A DNA stretch of 64,000 nucleotides from Isochrysis galbana (taxonomy: Eukaryota; Haptophyta; Isochrysidales; Isochrysidaceae), in assembly GCA_018136815.1 (NCBI GenBank), contig CM030943.1:1231975-1295974 (forward strand), in the 5' to 3' direction. The notes beneath the pieces were generated by a model. That model worked only from the letters and a program-made list of their open reading frames with translations, was not told where the DNA came from and searched no databases. Shown here one piece after another: positions 19,517-30,615 of the stretch. The position numbers and the translations under genes are program-made. Positions within the stretch are counted from its first letter, which is position 1. Each line of letters opens with the position of its first letter.

Positions 19517-20221
19517 CTACACGATGGACGGGGCACACGAGAGGGGACAGGGGGACGAGAGGACAGAGGCTGCTCCGGAGCGATGGCGCTGGGAAACAAC
19601 AAGACGGAAAAACGTAGACACGGGGAAAAGGGGGGGCGGAAAACAATAGGAACATGGAGAGGATAGAAGATATGGACGAAGGGAACGGGGCACGGGGCAC
19701 TGGCGGATCGGGGAGGGGGCGAGGCGCGGGAAAACCCCGACCCCGCTGGCCAAGTAAACAAGGGGAAGACTGGGATTACATGGGAAAGCGCAAGGGAGGG
19801 ATCTCGGCTGCATGCGGGCGCGGAGAGAGGGAGGAGAGGGAATGGCGGGGCGCCGAGAGGGGAGACACGTTCTAAGAATAGAGCGTGTCGTGGGGCATGG
19901 AGGGCGTTCGCGCGCTCCCCCTAACGCAACACCTCCCCCACTGCGAGAAGAGAAGACCGGGGGATGAGCAGATGAGCAGTGCAGAAGAGGGAGACAGGGG
20001 GAGCGTGAGGGGCGAGAAAGTGTCCTCCCCCCCCCCGCGGGAGAGGAAGGTTACCCCGCGCGAGAGCGGAAATAGAAAACAGAGAAGAGAGAGAGAACGG
20101 GCCGAGGGGCGACGGCGGTCCCTCCGAAGGCGAAGGGACGGGTGGGGAGAGTCGGGGATGAGGGGTGGCGGGGAGGGGGAGGGGGGCGCGAGGCCCCCAT
20201 TGACTCCCACTTACCACTTAT
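19517..20221 (-). mobile_element. LINE-like 5' fragment, reverse-oriented member of a head-to-head pair
   Basis: On the reverse strand it opens with TTATAAGTGG, a purine-poor leader and a frame beginning MGVNGGLAPPS. This is the same type of start as the forward copy at 20390-20692, and it resembles the 5' ends at 56343 and 60299. The frame is proline/serine-rich and breaks within about 110 codons. No RT or ORF2 domain is present. Confidence 0.5.
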
Positions 20222-20389
20222 AACAAAAGCTCCGAAGATGGGCTACACACCTACTAGGTGCACTTACCACTTAAAAAGGAGGTCGCCACAAGAGCCTGCA
20301 GCTCAACGCCTTGCCATGAGCCTCCAATGTTCATTCTTTGATCTTTGATCGTTGACTCATTCATTGACTCCCTCTGCCTCAACCTACTT

Positions 20390-20692
20390 TTATAAGTGGG
20401 GGTCAATGGGGGTCTCGCGCCCCCCTCTCTCCATCGCGGACACCCCCCGGGGTGGGCCCGTACATTCAACCCCAGCCCCTGCCCCCTGGCAGGGGCAGGG
20501 CACTCATCAATTCAGCCCAGACCCCTAGTGGGCGCGGGTCGCGAGCCGCACTGCCGCACTCCCAGGCCCGCATGGGCCAGCTCTCGTACTGACTCCCCCC
20601 CCCATCCCTGGTCGCCAGGCAGACAGGGGCCTCAGGGCGGCACCCAAGGCCAGCGAGGCGAGCGAGGGAGAGGCAGGGGGGCCAGGGGCTGA
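20390..20692 (+). mobile_element. LINE-like 5' fragment, forward member of the head-to-head pair
   Basis: It starts TTATAAGTGGGGGTCAATGG and encodes MGVNGGLAPPS, mirroring 20221 leftwards. The two copies are separated by about 170 bp of unrelated sequence. The arms can pair over about 40 bp. Confidence 0.5.
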
Positions 20693-21117
20693 GCCCCAGC
20701 CTCCACTGCCCCCTGAGCTGCCCCTGCTGGCCCTCTGGGCGCCCCTGAAGGACCTCTGAGAGCAGGCCATGGCGCGCCGCATGGCGACACGCCGCAGGGA
20801 CAGGGGCGGAAGAGAATGGAATGAGGGAGAGGGGGGGATTTGCACCCCCCCCGATGGAGTGTGGTGAGAAACGAGCCCCGTTTGCGTTAGCAAACGGGCG
20901 AAGGGGGGCGGCTGGCGACAAGAGGGGCGAGAAGAAGGGAGTGGCTCAAGACGTCCCTGTGGCAGGTATCGGGGGGCGCAGTCATTTATTTCTTCGAGGA
21001 CCGCTCGCGGCGCGAGCTGTAAGGGCCGTTCTCCTTTTTTGACGAGAGGTTCCTCCCCCCCCCCCGGTGCTTTTTCCCGGAGAGTCGGCCGGCGTCGTTC
21101 GGTCCGCCTCAATGGGT
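20693..21117. other. GC-rich repetitive intergenic DNA
   Basis: No gene. It has C-runs, segments resembling the ORF1/5' regions of the LINE copies (GGGGCTGAGCCCCAGCCTCC, also near 56545 in reverse sense) and a short inverted repeat CCCGTTTGCGTTAGCAAACGGG at about 20877-20898. Confidence 0.4.
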
Positions 21118-21301
21118 TTTCCCTCATTTTAACTTGTGGGGAGTTAGAATGGGAGCCGGGGGCCTGCGAGGGGGGAGATGTGGAGGGGTGCATAGGTGTA
21201 TGTATCTGTGACAACAGCACGCGCCAAGGTGTACGGGCAGGTGCGCTGAGGGCTGTCGTGTTAGTACCGGGCTAGTGAGAGTAGTGGTACTAATGCTCAG
21301 T
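21118..21301 (+). repeat. Dispersed repeat R1, copy 3
   Basis: Nearly identical to 14332-14520 apart from small indels. Same end points, different flanks. Confidence 0.85.
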
Positions 21302-22163
21302 TAGATTATTATCATTTGACTCCCTCTGCCTCTCCCTCCTACACCCATCTATCCCGCGCAGCACAAATCACACATCCCCTCGTCCCTCGTCCTTTGTCCT
21401 TTGTTTCAGGCACGCCAAAAATCTCAACATAAATACTACTAAAGCATAAAGCATAAAGCGATACAGCAAGAGGTAGGACATGGTTTGAGGTGGCGGCGTT
21501 GCCCATGCCTAGCGCAAAGGTATAGCGTCCCTACCCAGTCATCTCCTCCACATCTCCTCGCTAATGAGCTGCACCTGCTTAGCCCAACATTAGGTCCCTC
21601 CGCCTCCGCTGGCAAGACCACAATAGGATCGTGGATCGTAGCATGGGGGGCTATCTGAGTGTGGAGCGTAGGGGTGCTCCAGCTAGCGTAGGTAAAAAGC
21701 TAGTGACTAGTGACTAGAGAAGAGTTGTGTGGCATTAAGATTAGGGGAGTGGGGAAGGGTGCTTGCGCTTGCCGCGGCAGGAAGTCCTGTCTTGAGTGAG
21801 TGTCAGCCCCATCCCTTTGTCGCACCGCGATACATAGAATTTGTGAAAATTGAATCATACCACGCGATTGTGACATGCCGCATTAATCATTAATCTCTCC
21901 TGGGCCCCCACAAAGAGTCGCAACCCAAAGCGCCTCACAGCAACGGCGAGCCGAAAGGCCCGCCCCCCCCCCCCCTGACGCCAGACCCAAAGTAGTGCAC
22001 ATGGGTCGACCCCCCGAAACCGAACAAAAAGGACCGAGGGGGGGTGCGAAAGGGGAGAGAGGGTGGGGCAAGGGCGATGTCAGGGGCAGCCCCCAAGGCG
22101 CGGGGCGGAGGATAGCAAAGTAGTAGGCATCTTCAAGAATATTTTTTTTAATCATTAATCTCT
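21302..22163. other. Intergenic, 3' side of pantothenate kinase
   Basis: No gene seen. It contains a C-run at about 21961-21976 and G-rich stretches near 22035. ATTAATCATTAATCTCTC at 21882-21899 is partly repeated at 22149-22166, a possible small duplication around a ~260-bp segment. Confidence 0.4.
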
Positions 22164-24143
22164 CTATGCCGTCTGCAAAACTGTGGTCGACACAGAAGGT
22201 GCCGTTGTTGCTGGCGGCGCTGGTGGTGTAGCGTGGATATCGCTCACGTCGGGCCGGCCCTGCAAATGGGCACCGATGGCACCCACAAAGCAGTCGTGCT
22301 TTAGGAAAAGAGGTTGGATCTGCCCTCGACTGAAAAACTGTACCGCGGCTGAAATGGTAGCGATAGTATAAGGGTGCTCGCGAATGAAAGAGCCTCCGAA
22401 GATGATGTGCTGCATACCCGCCTACATATTTGGCCGCAGAAATTTTACTTATGACTGTACTGGCTGCGATGATGCAAGCGGGCAGTGATAGACGAGGAGG
22501 GCTAGGCGGCACCTGTTGCGCGTAGAGCGTGGCGACTTGCCCGATGTTGTTGGAGACCATCCGCAGGAGGGAGAGAGCGACATCATGTGCCCGGTAGTGG
22601 CCACACATCGCTACGGATGCAGCCCGGCGCTCAGCAAAGCCGACAATCCCTAGAAATTTCGCGAATTGCTTCAGCCCAGGAATGGAGTTCAGGATGACCA
22701 ACACGACAAGCCAAAACCCTTCTTCATAGTGTCTTAATACGGCACGTAGATATCGCAGCCAAAACTTTGGGCCCAAGCGACCATCACGTTGCATCACCAC
22801 CTAGAAGACGAGCAGGTTGGCCAAGAGAGCACATCAATAGTGGCAAGGACGAGACAGCGAGCTCGAAGTACCGAAAGGGCCATGCAAGACAAGCAACTAC
22901 TGCTGTAAACGAAGATGGCAAGAGACGCATTCGCAAAGAGGATCTGCGATGCACCTTGCCGAAGGATGCCGCGATCACTTCGGCCTTCATTCCAAGCGTG
23001 TCCTTTGCGCTTTGAGAGCCGTAGACATCGCCAACCTGTGGCCGTACCCAGATGACATGAAGGTGTAGGCTGTAAAGTCTTCTGACCCGAGATTTGGTAA
23101 TATCACCAAGCGCTCCAGCTCACATCATGAAAGGCTGCACTGACAACACCGAAAGCAAATGCGGATACGATCGCCACTAGCCCCATCCCTTCTTACATGC
23201 TCCCCGCAACAGAAGTGCATCGATGCCTGGGCATCGAGGCATCGAGCATAGCGCCACGCACCTGCATGTCAATCCGGTGCGAAGAAGCGCTCTCCATTTC
23301 TGTAAGCCGAATAACTTCGTCAAAGGTCTCACAAGCTGTGAGAAGCCGCACCAAGCCCCAAAACGTTGCACCTCCAACGCAGGAAGCGCCCAGCCGACGA
23401 TGACGTGGCTTGCCATCTGCCCCACACGTCACCTCGAGCACCAATGTCTCTGTTGACACGGATACGTAGATGTACTCCGTTGGTGGGTTGGAGACCGTAA
23501 CAAAATTTTTCGCAACTTCTCGGTACGCAGCTGGCGTGGCCAAGGGAGAGAGCTGATCGGGCGGCGGCATGAGCAACTCCATGAGTTGATCATGTTGCTG
23601 AACGCCATGGAGTAGGAAATTAAGCCCTCTCATCATGCAATCAATGTCTAGGGAGCAGTCGAGCTTCACGCCTATTTGCTGCAGCGCTGCCTTGTGACGG
23701 AAGGCCCCAGCGCCTGTCGCACGCATCACGACTTGTCTCTTGGGTTGCCACACGGGACGCCTGGCCAAGAAGGCTGCGGCCTCCTGGATGTGGACCGACT
23801 CGAAGACGAAAAAGTGGAGGTTTCCGCCGAGCTGCGACACGTACATGGAGAGCTCGCGCTCGCCGCTCTCCTTCAGAACGCGGTCGAGCTCCGCATCCAG
23901 CTTGGGTGAGCCTAGATGAAGGCGAGGCCGCTGTCCATCGGCAGGCGGTCCGGACGGCTGGAAGAGTACTAGCTTGGTGAGCGTGCCGCCGATGTCTATG
24001 GAGATCTCATCGCCGTGAAAGTCGGTCGCGTCGAGCGTGAGGCAGCGAAGGACTCGCAACAGAGTCCTACGGCGGAGCGGCGTCACAGGAACGCGCCCGC
24101 TTGCGAGCGGCAGAGAGCAGAGTAATAGGAGGATCCAGAGCAT
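22164..24143 (-). CDS. Type II pantothenate kinase (four exons)
   Basis: Catalyses ATP-dependent phosphorylation of pantothenate, the first step of CoA synthesis. Proposed exons: 24143-23262, 23035-22955, 22629-22513 and 22421-22164, all phase 0, giving about 445 residues. The 22629 acceptor is the least certain. Family blocks appear in order: ISIDIGGTLTKLVLF (48-62, phosphate-binding), RATGAGAFRH, LDCSLDIDCMMRGLNFLL, LGASCVGGATFWGLVRLL, VGDVYGSQ, AEVIAASFGK, SLLRMVSNNIGQVA, IIFGGSFIREHPYTIATIS and LKHDCFVGAIGAHL. These match eukaryotic PanK, with GGATFWGL in place of the usual GGGTFWGL. The N-terminus (MLWILLLLCSLPLASG) is a strong signal peptide, unexpected for a usually cytosolic or mitochondrial enzyme. 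It is divergent from the SGNH hydrolase gene. Confidence 0.85.
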
Positions 24144-24458
24144 CCGTGCAGAGGGAGGCTGCGGAAAGGGGGATAGGGGGGCGCCTCTAGCGGCGTGCCC
24201 TGCTGCGCCGCACAACTAGCCCGCCCAGGCGAGACGGCCAGGCTTAGAGATGGGGGGAAGAGGAGAGGAGGAGCGGGTGCGCGGCGCCGGCGCACAGACA
24301 CTCTTTCCGTCTTCTCTGCTCTTATCTCATTTAAGTGACCCACACAGAAGGAGACAGGGAGACATTCCTCTTGATAAATGATGACCTAGCATTTCGTTTA
24401 TTTAAAGGTGTATCGGGGACGCTAGAATCATAGAGCCTCCGAGGCATCCTGGGGAGAG
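24144..24458. promoter_or_regulatory. Bidirectional promoter region, 315 bp
   Basis: Lies between the divergent start codons of the pantothenate kinase and SGNH hydrolase genes. It has GGGGGGAAGAGGAGAGGAGG at 24252-24271 and a G-rich patch near 24170. It is too short to hold two independent large promoters. Confidence 0.5.
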
Positions 24459-25739
24459 ATGGCAGATCCGGTCCCTTCGGGCCAATTCTACGAGGTCAGC
24501 GCGCGGCGTGGGGTGCGGCTGTGCTGATCACTGGCTCGGGCCGTCGCGTGCCCTCACCCGTCCCCCCGTCCGCGCTCGTAGAACTACCACGGCCACCAGC
24601 TGTCTCATCTGGAGGCGGTGCTCTCTCGCCTTCCGCGAGGAGCGATGCGCATTTGGCTCTGCGGCGACTCGACGCTGGACAACAAGCACTGGTGAGTCGG
24701 CGAGCATTCCCGTATATTCCAACACACGAGCGAGATCATGGCAGTGACGCTTCTCTACTCACCCCCGCATGCTGCTGTGACGTTTCTCGTCGCACCAAGC
24801 AGAGAAGTGACCAGCGATGGCCTTTCGTGTCTGCCAGACATGCCTTTGTCGATGCTCGCCGAGCCTTGTGCTCCGTCTTGTCGTTGCCAGCGACTTAGTG
24901 GTCCTGTTAACATCACCCTGATTCTCCAACCGTGTAGGTTCTTCAATCCTGATAGGCCGAAAGCCTCTCAGATGTGCAACCCGAACTTTACAGCTCCAGC
25001 TATCAATGGCTACGAGCGCGCCCTGTGCTCGCCACCACGCATGGTACAAGACATCTCATACCACCTCAACGCAGTCGCTATCGAGAAAAGCAATGAGCTA
25101 CGGAGGCCAGTCGTTACGATCAACACCGCGGTAGAAGAAAGCACGGTGGCTGATCGGAACGATGAGCTCCTCCATCAAGATGCCTTCATCCGCGACAACC
25201 TTGCCGTGGGCGATGCAATTGTCGTCTCGATGGGTGGCAACGATGTTGCTCTTCGACCATCCATATCCACAATTTTCTCCATGCTGTTCTTGACAAACTC
25301 TCCGCTCTCGCTCATCAAGTGTGGTAGTGCGCCCGGCCAGGCACACTTGGAGCACTTGTTCGGCGAGCGCGTACGACATGTGGCTGAACGGATAGTGAAG
25401 AAGACCAAGCCAGCTGTCGTTGTGATTTGCATGCTTTACTATCTCGACGAGCGGCCCGGTGGGTCATGGGCGGATCCTGTCTTATCGAGGCTTGGCTATG
25501 ACAAGAATCCAGCAAAGCTGCAACAGATCATTTTTACCCTGTGCGAGCGCCTAACGCGCAGAGGCCTCAATATCGACGGGACGAGAGTCGAAATCTGTCC
25601 GCTATTTGAGGCCTTGGATGGTAGCGACACCTCCGACTACTGTCAACGCGTCGAACCGAGCGTGACGGGTGGCCGAAAAATTGCGGATAGGATTTGGAAG
25701 ACCTTGTATGAGAGTGGAGCCTTTGTGTCAGTGCAGTGA
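24459..25739 (+). CDS. SGNH-fold hydrolase/esterase-like protein (three exons)
   Basis: Exons 24459-24494, 24582-24691 and 24938-25739; introns of 87 and 246 bp with GT/AG ends. The splices join QFYE-NYHGHQLSHLE and TLDNKHW-FFNP, giving 315 residues. Block I of the SGNH fold is RIWLCGDSTLDNKHW (nucleophile Ser in GDS), and block III is IVVSMGGNDVAL (oxyanion Asn in GGND). YDKNP and the C-terminal SDYCQRVEPSVTGGRKIA occupy the place of block V. The usual catalytic His after Asp is not in its normal D-x-x-H position, so activity is uncertain. No signal peptide, hence probably intracellular. A LINE 3' end starts about 40 bp after the stop. Confidence 0.8.
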
Positions 25740-25777
25740 AGAAAGCACCACATGGCCACCGTCTTAAGCCTTGGTAA

Positions 25778-25990
25778 TAAAAACCTTTTGCACTACTTCT
25801 CGCCTCGCGCGCGGCTTTGGACCTTTATCTAGTGAGTAGCCACGCTCCTACTCATTCCTTTCCCCTCCCAACCTGCCTTGCGGCTACTCCTCTCGTGCGC
25901 TACTCAAGGGCTCAGGTTGTGGGGGTGGCGGGATTGGGCGGGGTGCTCTAGCCCCTAGCGGTTGGCGGAGGTGTCGTTCCGTCAATTGTG
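25778..25990 (-). mobile_element. LINE 3'-end fragment (same family as D and H)
   Basis: On the reverse strand it ends GGCGAGAAG...GCAAAAGGTTTTTATT. The body matches the 3' UTR of copy D (7430-7615): the blocks CCTTGCGGC and CTCGTGCTACT-like GAGCACGA...GAG, and GGGGTGC near the far end. It is 5'-truncated and non-coding. It is inserted convergently behind the SGNH hydrolase gene. Confidence 0.7.
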
Positions 25991-26816
25991 GGACATCAGT
26001 CGAATTGAGCGATCAAATGTCCACAGTTGTATATAGAGCAGTATTTTAAAATTAAATGAAGACTAGCATAACAACTTTTTTTCTCTGCTTCCTTCCCCCC
26101 GCGGTGCATGTTCACATCATGTTCCCCCCGAGGGGGACGCCGTGTCAACGCTTTTCCCCTGCGTCTCCTCTAAGCTAGATATAGATTTGAGAAGGCGAAG
26201 GCGGCTTGCTTTCTTGCTTTCATTGAGTATCACATCTACATCTAACATCCAACAGGCACGCTATTCAATCCTCAACTGGCGTTGACTTTCGAGTCTACTA
26301 GGATAAGAGACTGAAATCTCATGTTCGGCCTTCCCGGTCTCCCCGGAGGAATCGTGCGCCGCGCTAGGAGCCGGTGCGCGGTGCGCCTTCGCGAGCCGTT
26401 TCCAGCAAGAGGAAATCTTGTTCTCCCCGCTACACGTACACGTACACGGACTTGAATTCCCACACCCACTGGCTAAGTTTTTCATCGGCCTAGATCCCTC
26501 CCCGGAATGCCCACTCGATCGTACAACGATACTGGCCCCGACTCGAGTACTCGAGTAACGTCCGTAACCGTAACCATAAGCACAAGCACAGTCGCTGCAT
26601 TCCTAAAAAAAGAAAAACATTCTTAAAGGTGCAGTCATTGCTCGCTGCATTCCTAGCTCACGAGCGACACGCTTCGCTTCCCGTAACAAAGACATCACAA
26701 CTTCTCGGCCGCGCCAATCGGCAATCGGAGAACACCCCCAAAAGCCAAAAGTCACACACTTCTCAGTTCTCCCGCGCGGCGCCACCCGACAACGGGTTCA
26801 CGCGCACGAAGCCTTT
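25991..26816. other. Intergenic, small dispersed repeat at 25968-26030
   Basis: No gene. GGTGTCGTTCCGTCAATTGTGGGAC, followed by a TCAAATGTCCA block, recurs at 42405-42465. It contains TGCATTCCTA repeats near 26596-26655 and several weak frames without family features. Confidence 0.4.
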
Positions 26817-26821
26817 CATAG

Positions 26822-28658
26822 TGTCGCATCCAGAGTATTTTATATACTCTATGCGGATGCGGTGTCTCCATCATGCGTTGTGTGAAGAAAATTGAGTGAG
26901 TTTTGTTTTCACCAGTGAGTTGTCTCGAAATCTCGAAGCTCCGCCGCATTGCACGCCGAATTTGTTCGTTTGTCCTTATTTGTTATTTGTTTCGTTGGTT
27001 TGTTTGTGCGATGTTGCGTTAGTTTTCGGAGTTTTCTTGTTGGTGAGTGAGTGATGTGGGGTGGTGTCTCGTGGGCCGTCGTCGCGATGTAGCGCGCTCC
27101 CTCCCCCTCTCTCAAGACTTCTCTTCACTCTGTGCCCCTAGCTTGCCCCATTGAAACTTGCCACGATCAAGCTTCGGCTTGATTCGACAGTTTGAAGACA
27201 TCCCTCACTCAATCGCATGGCCTCGCTTGCACTCCGCGCGCGCGCGCCATGCCCACCCATCCCTCATGTGGTTGCTTGCAGCCCGCTTGTTTGCCCGCAT
27301 GACACATACGCCCGCTTGCCCAAGGGAGTGAGCTGTGCTCTCGCCCATGGTGCTGAGGGTGGTTGCCTCACCATTCCTCGCCATTCCCTCGCCTCTCGCC
27401 TCGCCCCCGCCTCGCCATGTCTCCGCTTCCCACCCGTCTTTCCATCATTCTCCCATTTTGTGTCTGCCCGTTGTACTTGAGCGTCGGTTGATTGCTTGAA
27501 GTAGTGCTTGTCTAGGTGGTTGACTTGGGTAAGTAAGTGGCCCGCTCTTGATCTGCCCCTTGGCCTTTGTCTCGATCGTGGCGCGCATGTCGAGGCAGCC
27601 ATCGTTCTTTGTTCGGCGTTTGTCGGTCTCCATTCACTCTTTCTCTCGATTTGCTCGCTCCCGTCCCTATCTGCTTTCTTTCGTTTCCGTTGCTCCGTTT
27701 CGATTTCGAGTTCGAGTCCTTTGATATGATATGATGTGCTCTCTGAGGGAGAGCCATCACTTGTTTGGCCATGCGCCATGCGCTCATGGTCACCGCGTGG
27801 GAGCGGTTTTTCGTCACAAGTTTGTTTGAGGCTTTGATGGTCGTCGCTCGTTGTTTGATGTCTGTTCTGATGCGTTCTCGATGGTCTAGATTTTGTCCGA
27901 GTTGGTTGGTCATCGCGGTCTCGATTCTCGTTGATTCTTCCTTTGGCTTGCTCGTTTCTCTCGATTCACCTTTCGCTTTCGATTTCTGAATTGTGTTTGT
28001 TGTCCTTGAAATTGTGTGTGCCCACTCAGTCCGGACGTGCACCATGATGTGAGACTTGTCTTCAAACCGCGCGCTTGCGCTTGCGCAATAGCGCTTGGTT
28101 TAACCCACTGAGAGTGCACGCTCTTTGGGGGGTGAGACACTGAGAGTGCACGCTCTTTGGGGGGTGAGACAAGGGGTCATCACACCCTTTCACATGTGTT
28201 TGATTGTTTCGATTTGTGTCCGTTTGTTCAAGCTTGTTTTGGGCCTGATCACCCCATTACTCGCGTGGACGCTCGACTTAAGTCGGGGGGTGTCGCATCC
28301 AGAGTATTTTATATACTCTATGCGGATGCGGTGTCTCCATCATGCGTTGTGTGAAGAAAATTGAGTGAGTTTTGTTTTCACCAGTGAGTTGTCTCGAAGT
28401 CTCGAAGCTCCGCCGCATTGCACGCCGAATTTGTTCGTTTGTCCTTATTTGTTATTTGTTTCGTTGGTTTGTTTGTGCGATGTTGCGTTAGTTTTCGGAG
28501 TTTTCTTGTTGGTGAGTGAGTGATGTGGGGTGGTGTCTCGTGGGCCGTCGTCGCGATGTAGCGCGCTCCCTCCCCCTCTCTCAAGACTTCTCTTCACTCT
28601 GTGCCCCTAGCTTGCCCCATTGAGACTTGCCACGATCAAGCTTCGGCTTGATTCGACA
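26822..28658 (+). mobile_element. Compact LTR retrotransposon (TRIM-like), apparently whole
   Basis: Two 368-bp LTRs (26822-27189 and 28291-28658), about 99% identical, start TGTCGCATCC and end GATTCGACA. The element is flanked by a 5-bp direct repeat, CATAG (26817-26821 and 28659-28663). A purine tract (AAGTCGGGGGG) precedes the 3' LTR. The internal region is only about 1.1 kb, with no gag, protease, RT or integrase recognisable, so it fits a terminal-repeat retrotransposon in miniature that moves with help from others. LTR near-identity and a clean duplication indicate a very recent insertion. A 32-bp tandem duplication lies at about 28107-28170. Confidence 0.9.
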
Positions 28659-28663
28659 CATAG

Positions 28664-29801
28664 ACACATAGACGCAACAGCGAACGCTCCTTTCACGGGG
28701 CGCGAGTAAGACGGTGGGATATCATCACTCCAATGCGAAAAGGACACCCCATGCATTATTTTTCGTAGATCCGGAAAAGAGGCGCCTACCGTTCACCTTT
28801 CACCTTTCATATTCATAGCCTGATTTTGTAATACGGTATAGTACGTAGACTTTTGCATCCAGAGCGTTGACCTTGGGGGGGGGGCTGGAGGGAGCGACTT
28901 TGCGAGTCGTGCACCCCTCCCAAGCCGAGTGAGGGGGCGGAAGGTGGTAGTAAATGGAGGCAAACGACCTTTTATATTATTATTGTACCTACCTCACCGG
29001 CTAACGGGCGCCCACGGCCCACCAGGGTGCTAGTCATTTGCGTACTAGTACAAAAGATTACGACCATTAACCACCAATTCCAATCATCAATATGGCACAG
29101 CATAGCTTGGCTTTCACCGTCAGTTTCAGCTCATGAAGCATGACGTGTCTACTACCTGCGCCTGCCATGGCTTCATGTTTCGAGCCAATGCTCATAGGCA
29201 CACCGTCGTTTGTGCCCGTTCAGGCTCATCATAGTCTTACGGTCGATATTTTGCACACAGTATATCTTTGACTTCACCAACACCATGTGATGTTTCTCAT
29301 ACGGTGTAAGTCTCGCAGCTGCGCGCGGGAGAGAACTGCGGGCGTGAAGTACTACGGGCGGGGGAACGGTGCGTGTTGGAGATGATCATCGCTGTTCATT
29401 GCATTAATCATACAGGTTGGCCTTCGTGTTGGTCATCATCGTAGGGTAGGATTCGTGAGCCTCCATGCCTCATAACTCTCATGCAGACGAGATGCTCAAT
29501 CTAGAGTATGGATGGGTGCTCTACGATGATGTTGGACCGGGGCACTCGCTAGGCGGCAGCACGCCGCATCATGAACATGCGCTTGCAATTGTCATAGCCA
29601 TCGCCATCGCCACCACCATCGTTGAAGCATCCATGCTGCTCCCCCTCACGCAAAGTCCTCGTGTCAATATCGGGTGCAGCTTCAATAAGGCAGCTTGACT
29701 GGTCCGTTGGAGCACATACGGATGCGTCGTCCCACAATTGCGGGCGCGGCATGCTGGACTGAGACATGGGTCAGCGGTTGGTGTTTGCATGAGAGTCTCT
29801 T
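28664..29801. other. Intergenic, no gene seen
   Basis: Moderate GC, unlike the repeat-rich surroundings, with a G-run at 28877. No family-supported frame. The right end should hold the 3' UTR of the orphan gene. Confidence 0.4.
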
Positions 29802-30517
29802 CTAGCCACAACACGAGTCGTCCCCACTGGCCGCCGCTTCAGCGATTGTTGGGTCGTTCTCTCGCATAAGCACATCAGCCGCCATGTTCGCCACGTCCCA
29901 CGGGCCGACGAAGCATTCTCCCATATCGGTTTGTTCCATTGCACCTGTGCCAATGAGCAGAGCCGTGCAATGAAAAACTGGCTGGAACCTTTCGGGCCCC
30001 CAAATAACATGCGAGCATGCGTGCCACCAGAATGTTCTCTCGAGTAAACATCGTTCTCCTGAGCATGTCCTTTGTTTTCCAAGCGTTGCCTACCTCCAAT
30101 CTTCATCAAGAGCCTGCCAACATCATTTTCGCCCGCCTCCCGAGCCTCGACGTACACACGTGCAGCTTCTCCGGCCACACGCATATGATCCTCTTGCTCG
30201 ATCCACCTGGATGTGTGGATCAGGGCGAGTAAAGGCGCAGCTGTCATCACTCACAGTGCAACGTGACGCTTTCAAGTCTAGCAAGGGCGCACTCACTCCG
30301 CATCGAGAGCCTGAGCAATGGAGACCTGCATACGCTGCGCGAGCTCCTCCGTAGCATCCAGTGGCGTCCTGTCAATCGCAGCTCCACTCATGACAAGAGA
30401 GGCGACTCGCGGCGGTACGAGGGAGGCATGGAGCACCGGTGAGGCCGGCTGGTACAGCCGCCTCGCCGCCGCCGAGGAGACCGCGCTCAAAAGGCCGAGC
30501 AGGACTGGCCCCCGCAT
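29802..30517 (-). CDS. Orphan targeted protein (three exons)
   Basis: Exons 30517-30297, 30206-30094 and 29944-29802, with introns of 90 and 149 bp (GTGAGT..CAG and GTAGGC..CAG). Frames close cleanly: LDAE-WIEQEDHMRVAGEAARVY and LLMKIG-GAMEQTDMGEC. The 158-residue product starts with a hydrophobic leader (MRGPVLLGLLSAVSSAAA) followed by Arg/Pro/Ser-rich sequence, as expected for a bipartite signal to a complex plastid; mitochondrial targeting is the alternative. The mature part is acidic and helical, with GENDVGRLLMKIG and CFVGPWDVANMAADVL. It ends ASGDDSCCG with a vicinal cysteine pair. I do not recognise the family. Splice continuity and the shared promoter with the next gene argue that it is real. 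Confidence 0.65.
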
Positions 30518-30579
30518 CGCGTCGAGGAATGGAAGTGGCGGCGAGAAAGAGACGAGACTCGAGAGAGAGAGTAGGAGGC

Positions 30580-30615
<36 letters not shown>

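Noticed and set aside
19219-19813. Several 100-180-codon frames on the reverse strand
   Set aside because: Ser/Pro-rich, mutually overlapping, no recognisable domain and inside repeat-derived DNA.
27217-28045. Coding region inside the LTR element
   Set aside because: Frames of up to 177 codons are Arg/Ser/Thr-rich without any gag or pol motif; composition explains them.
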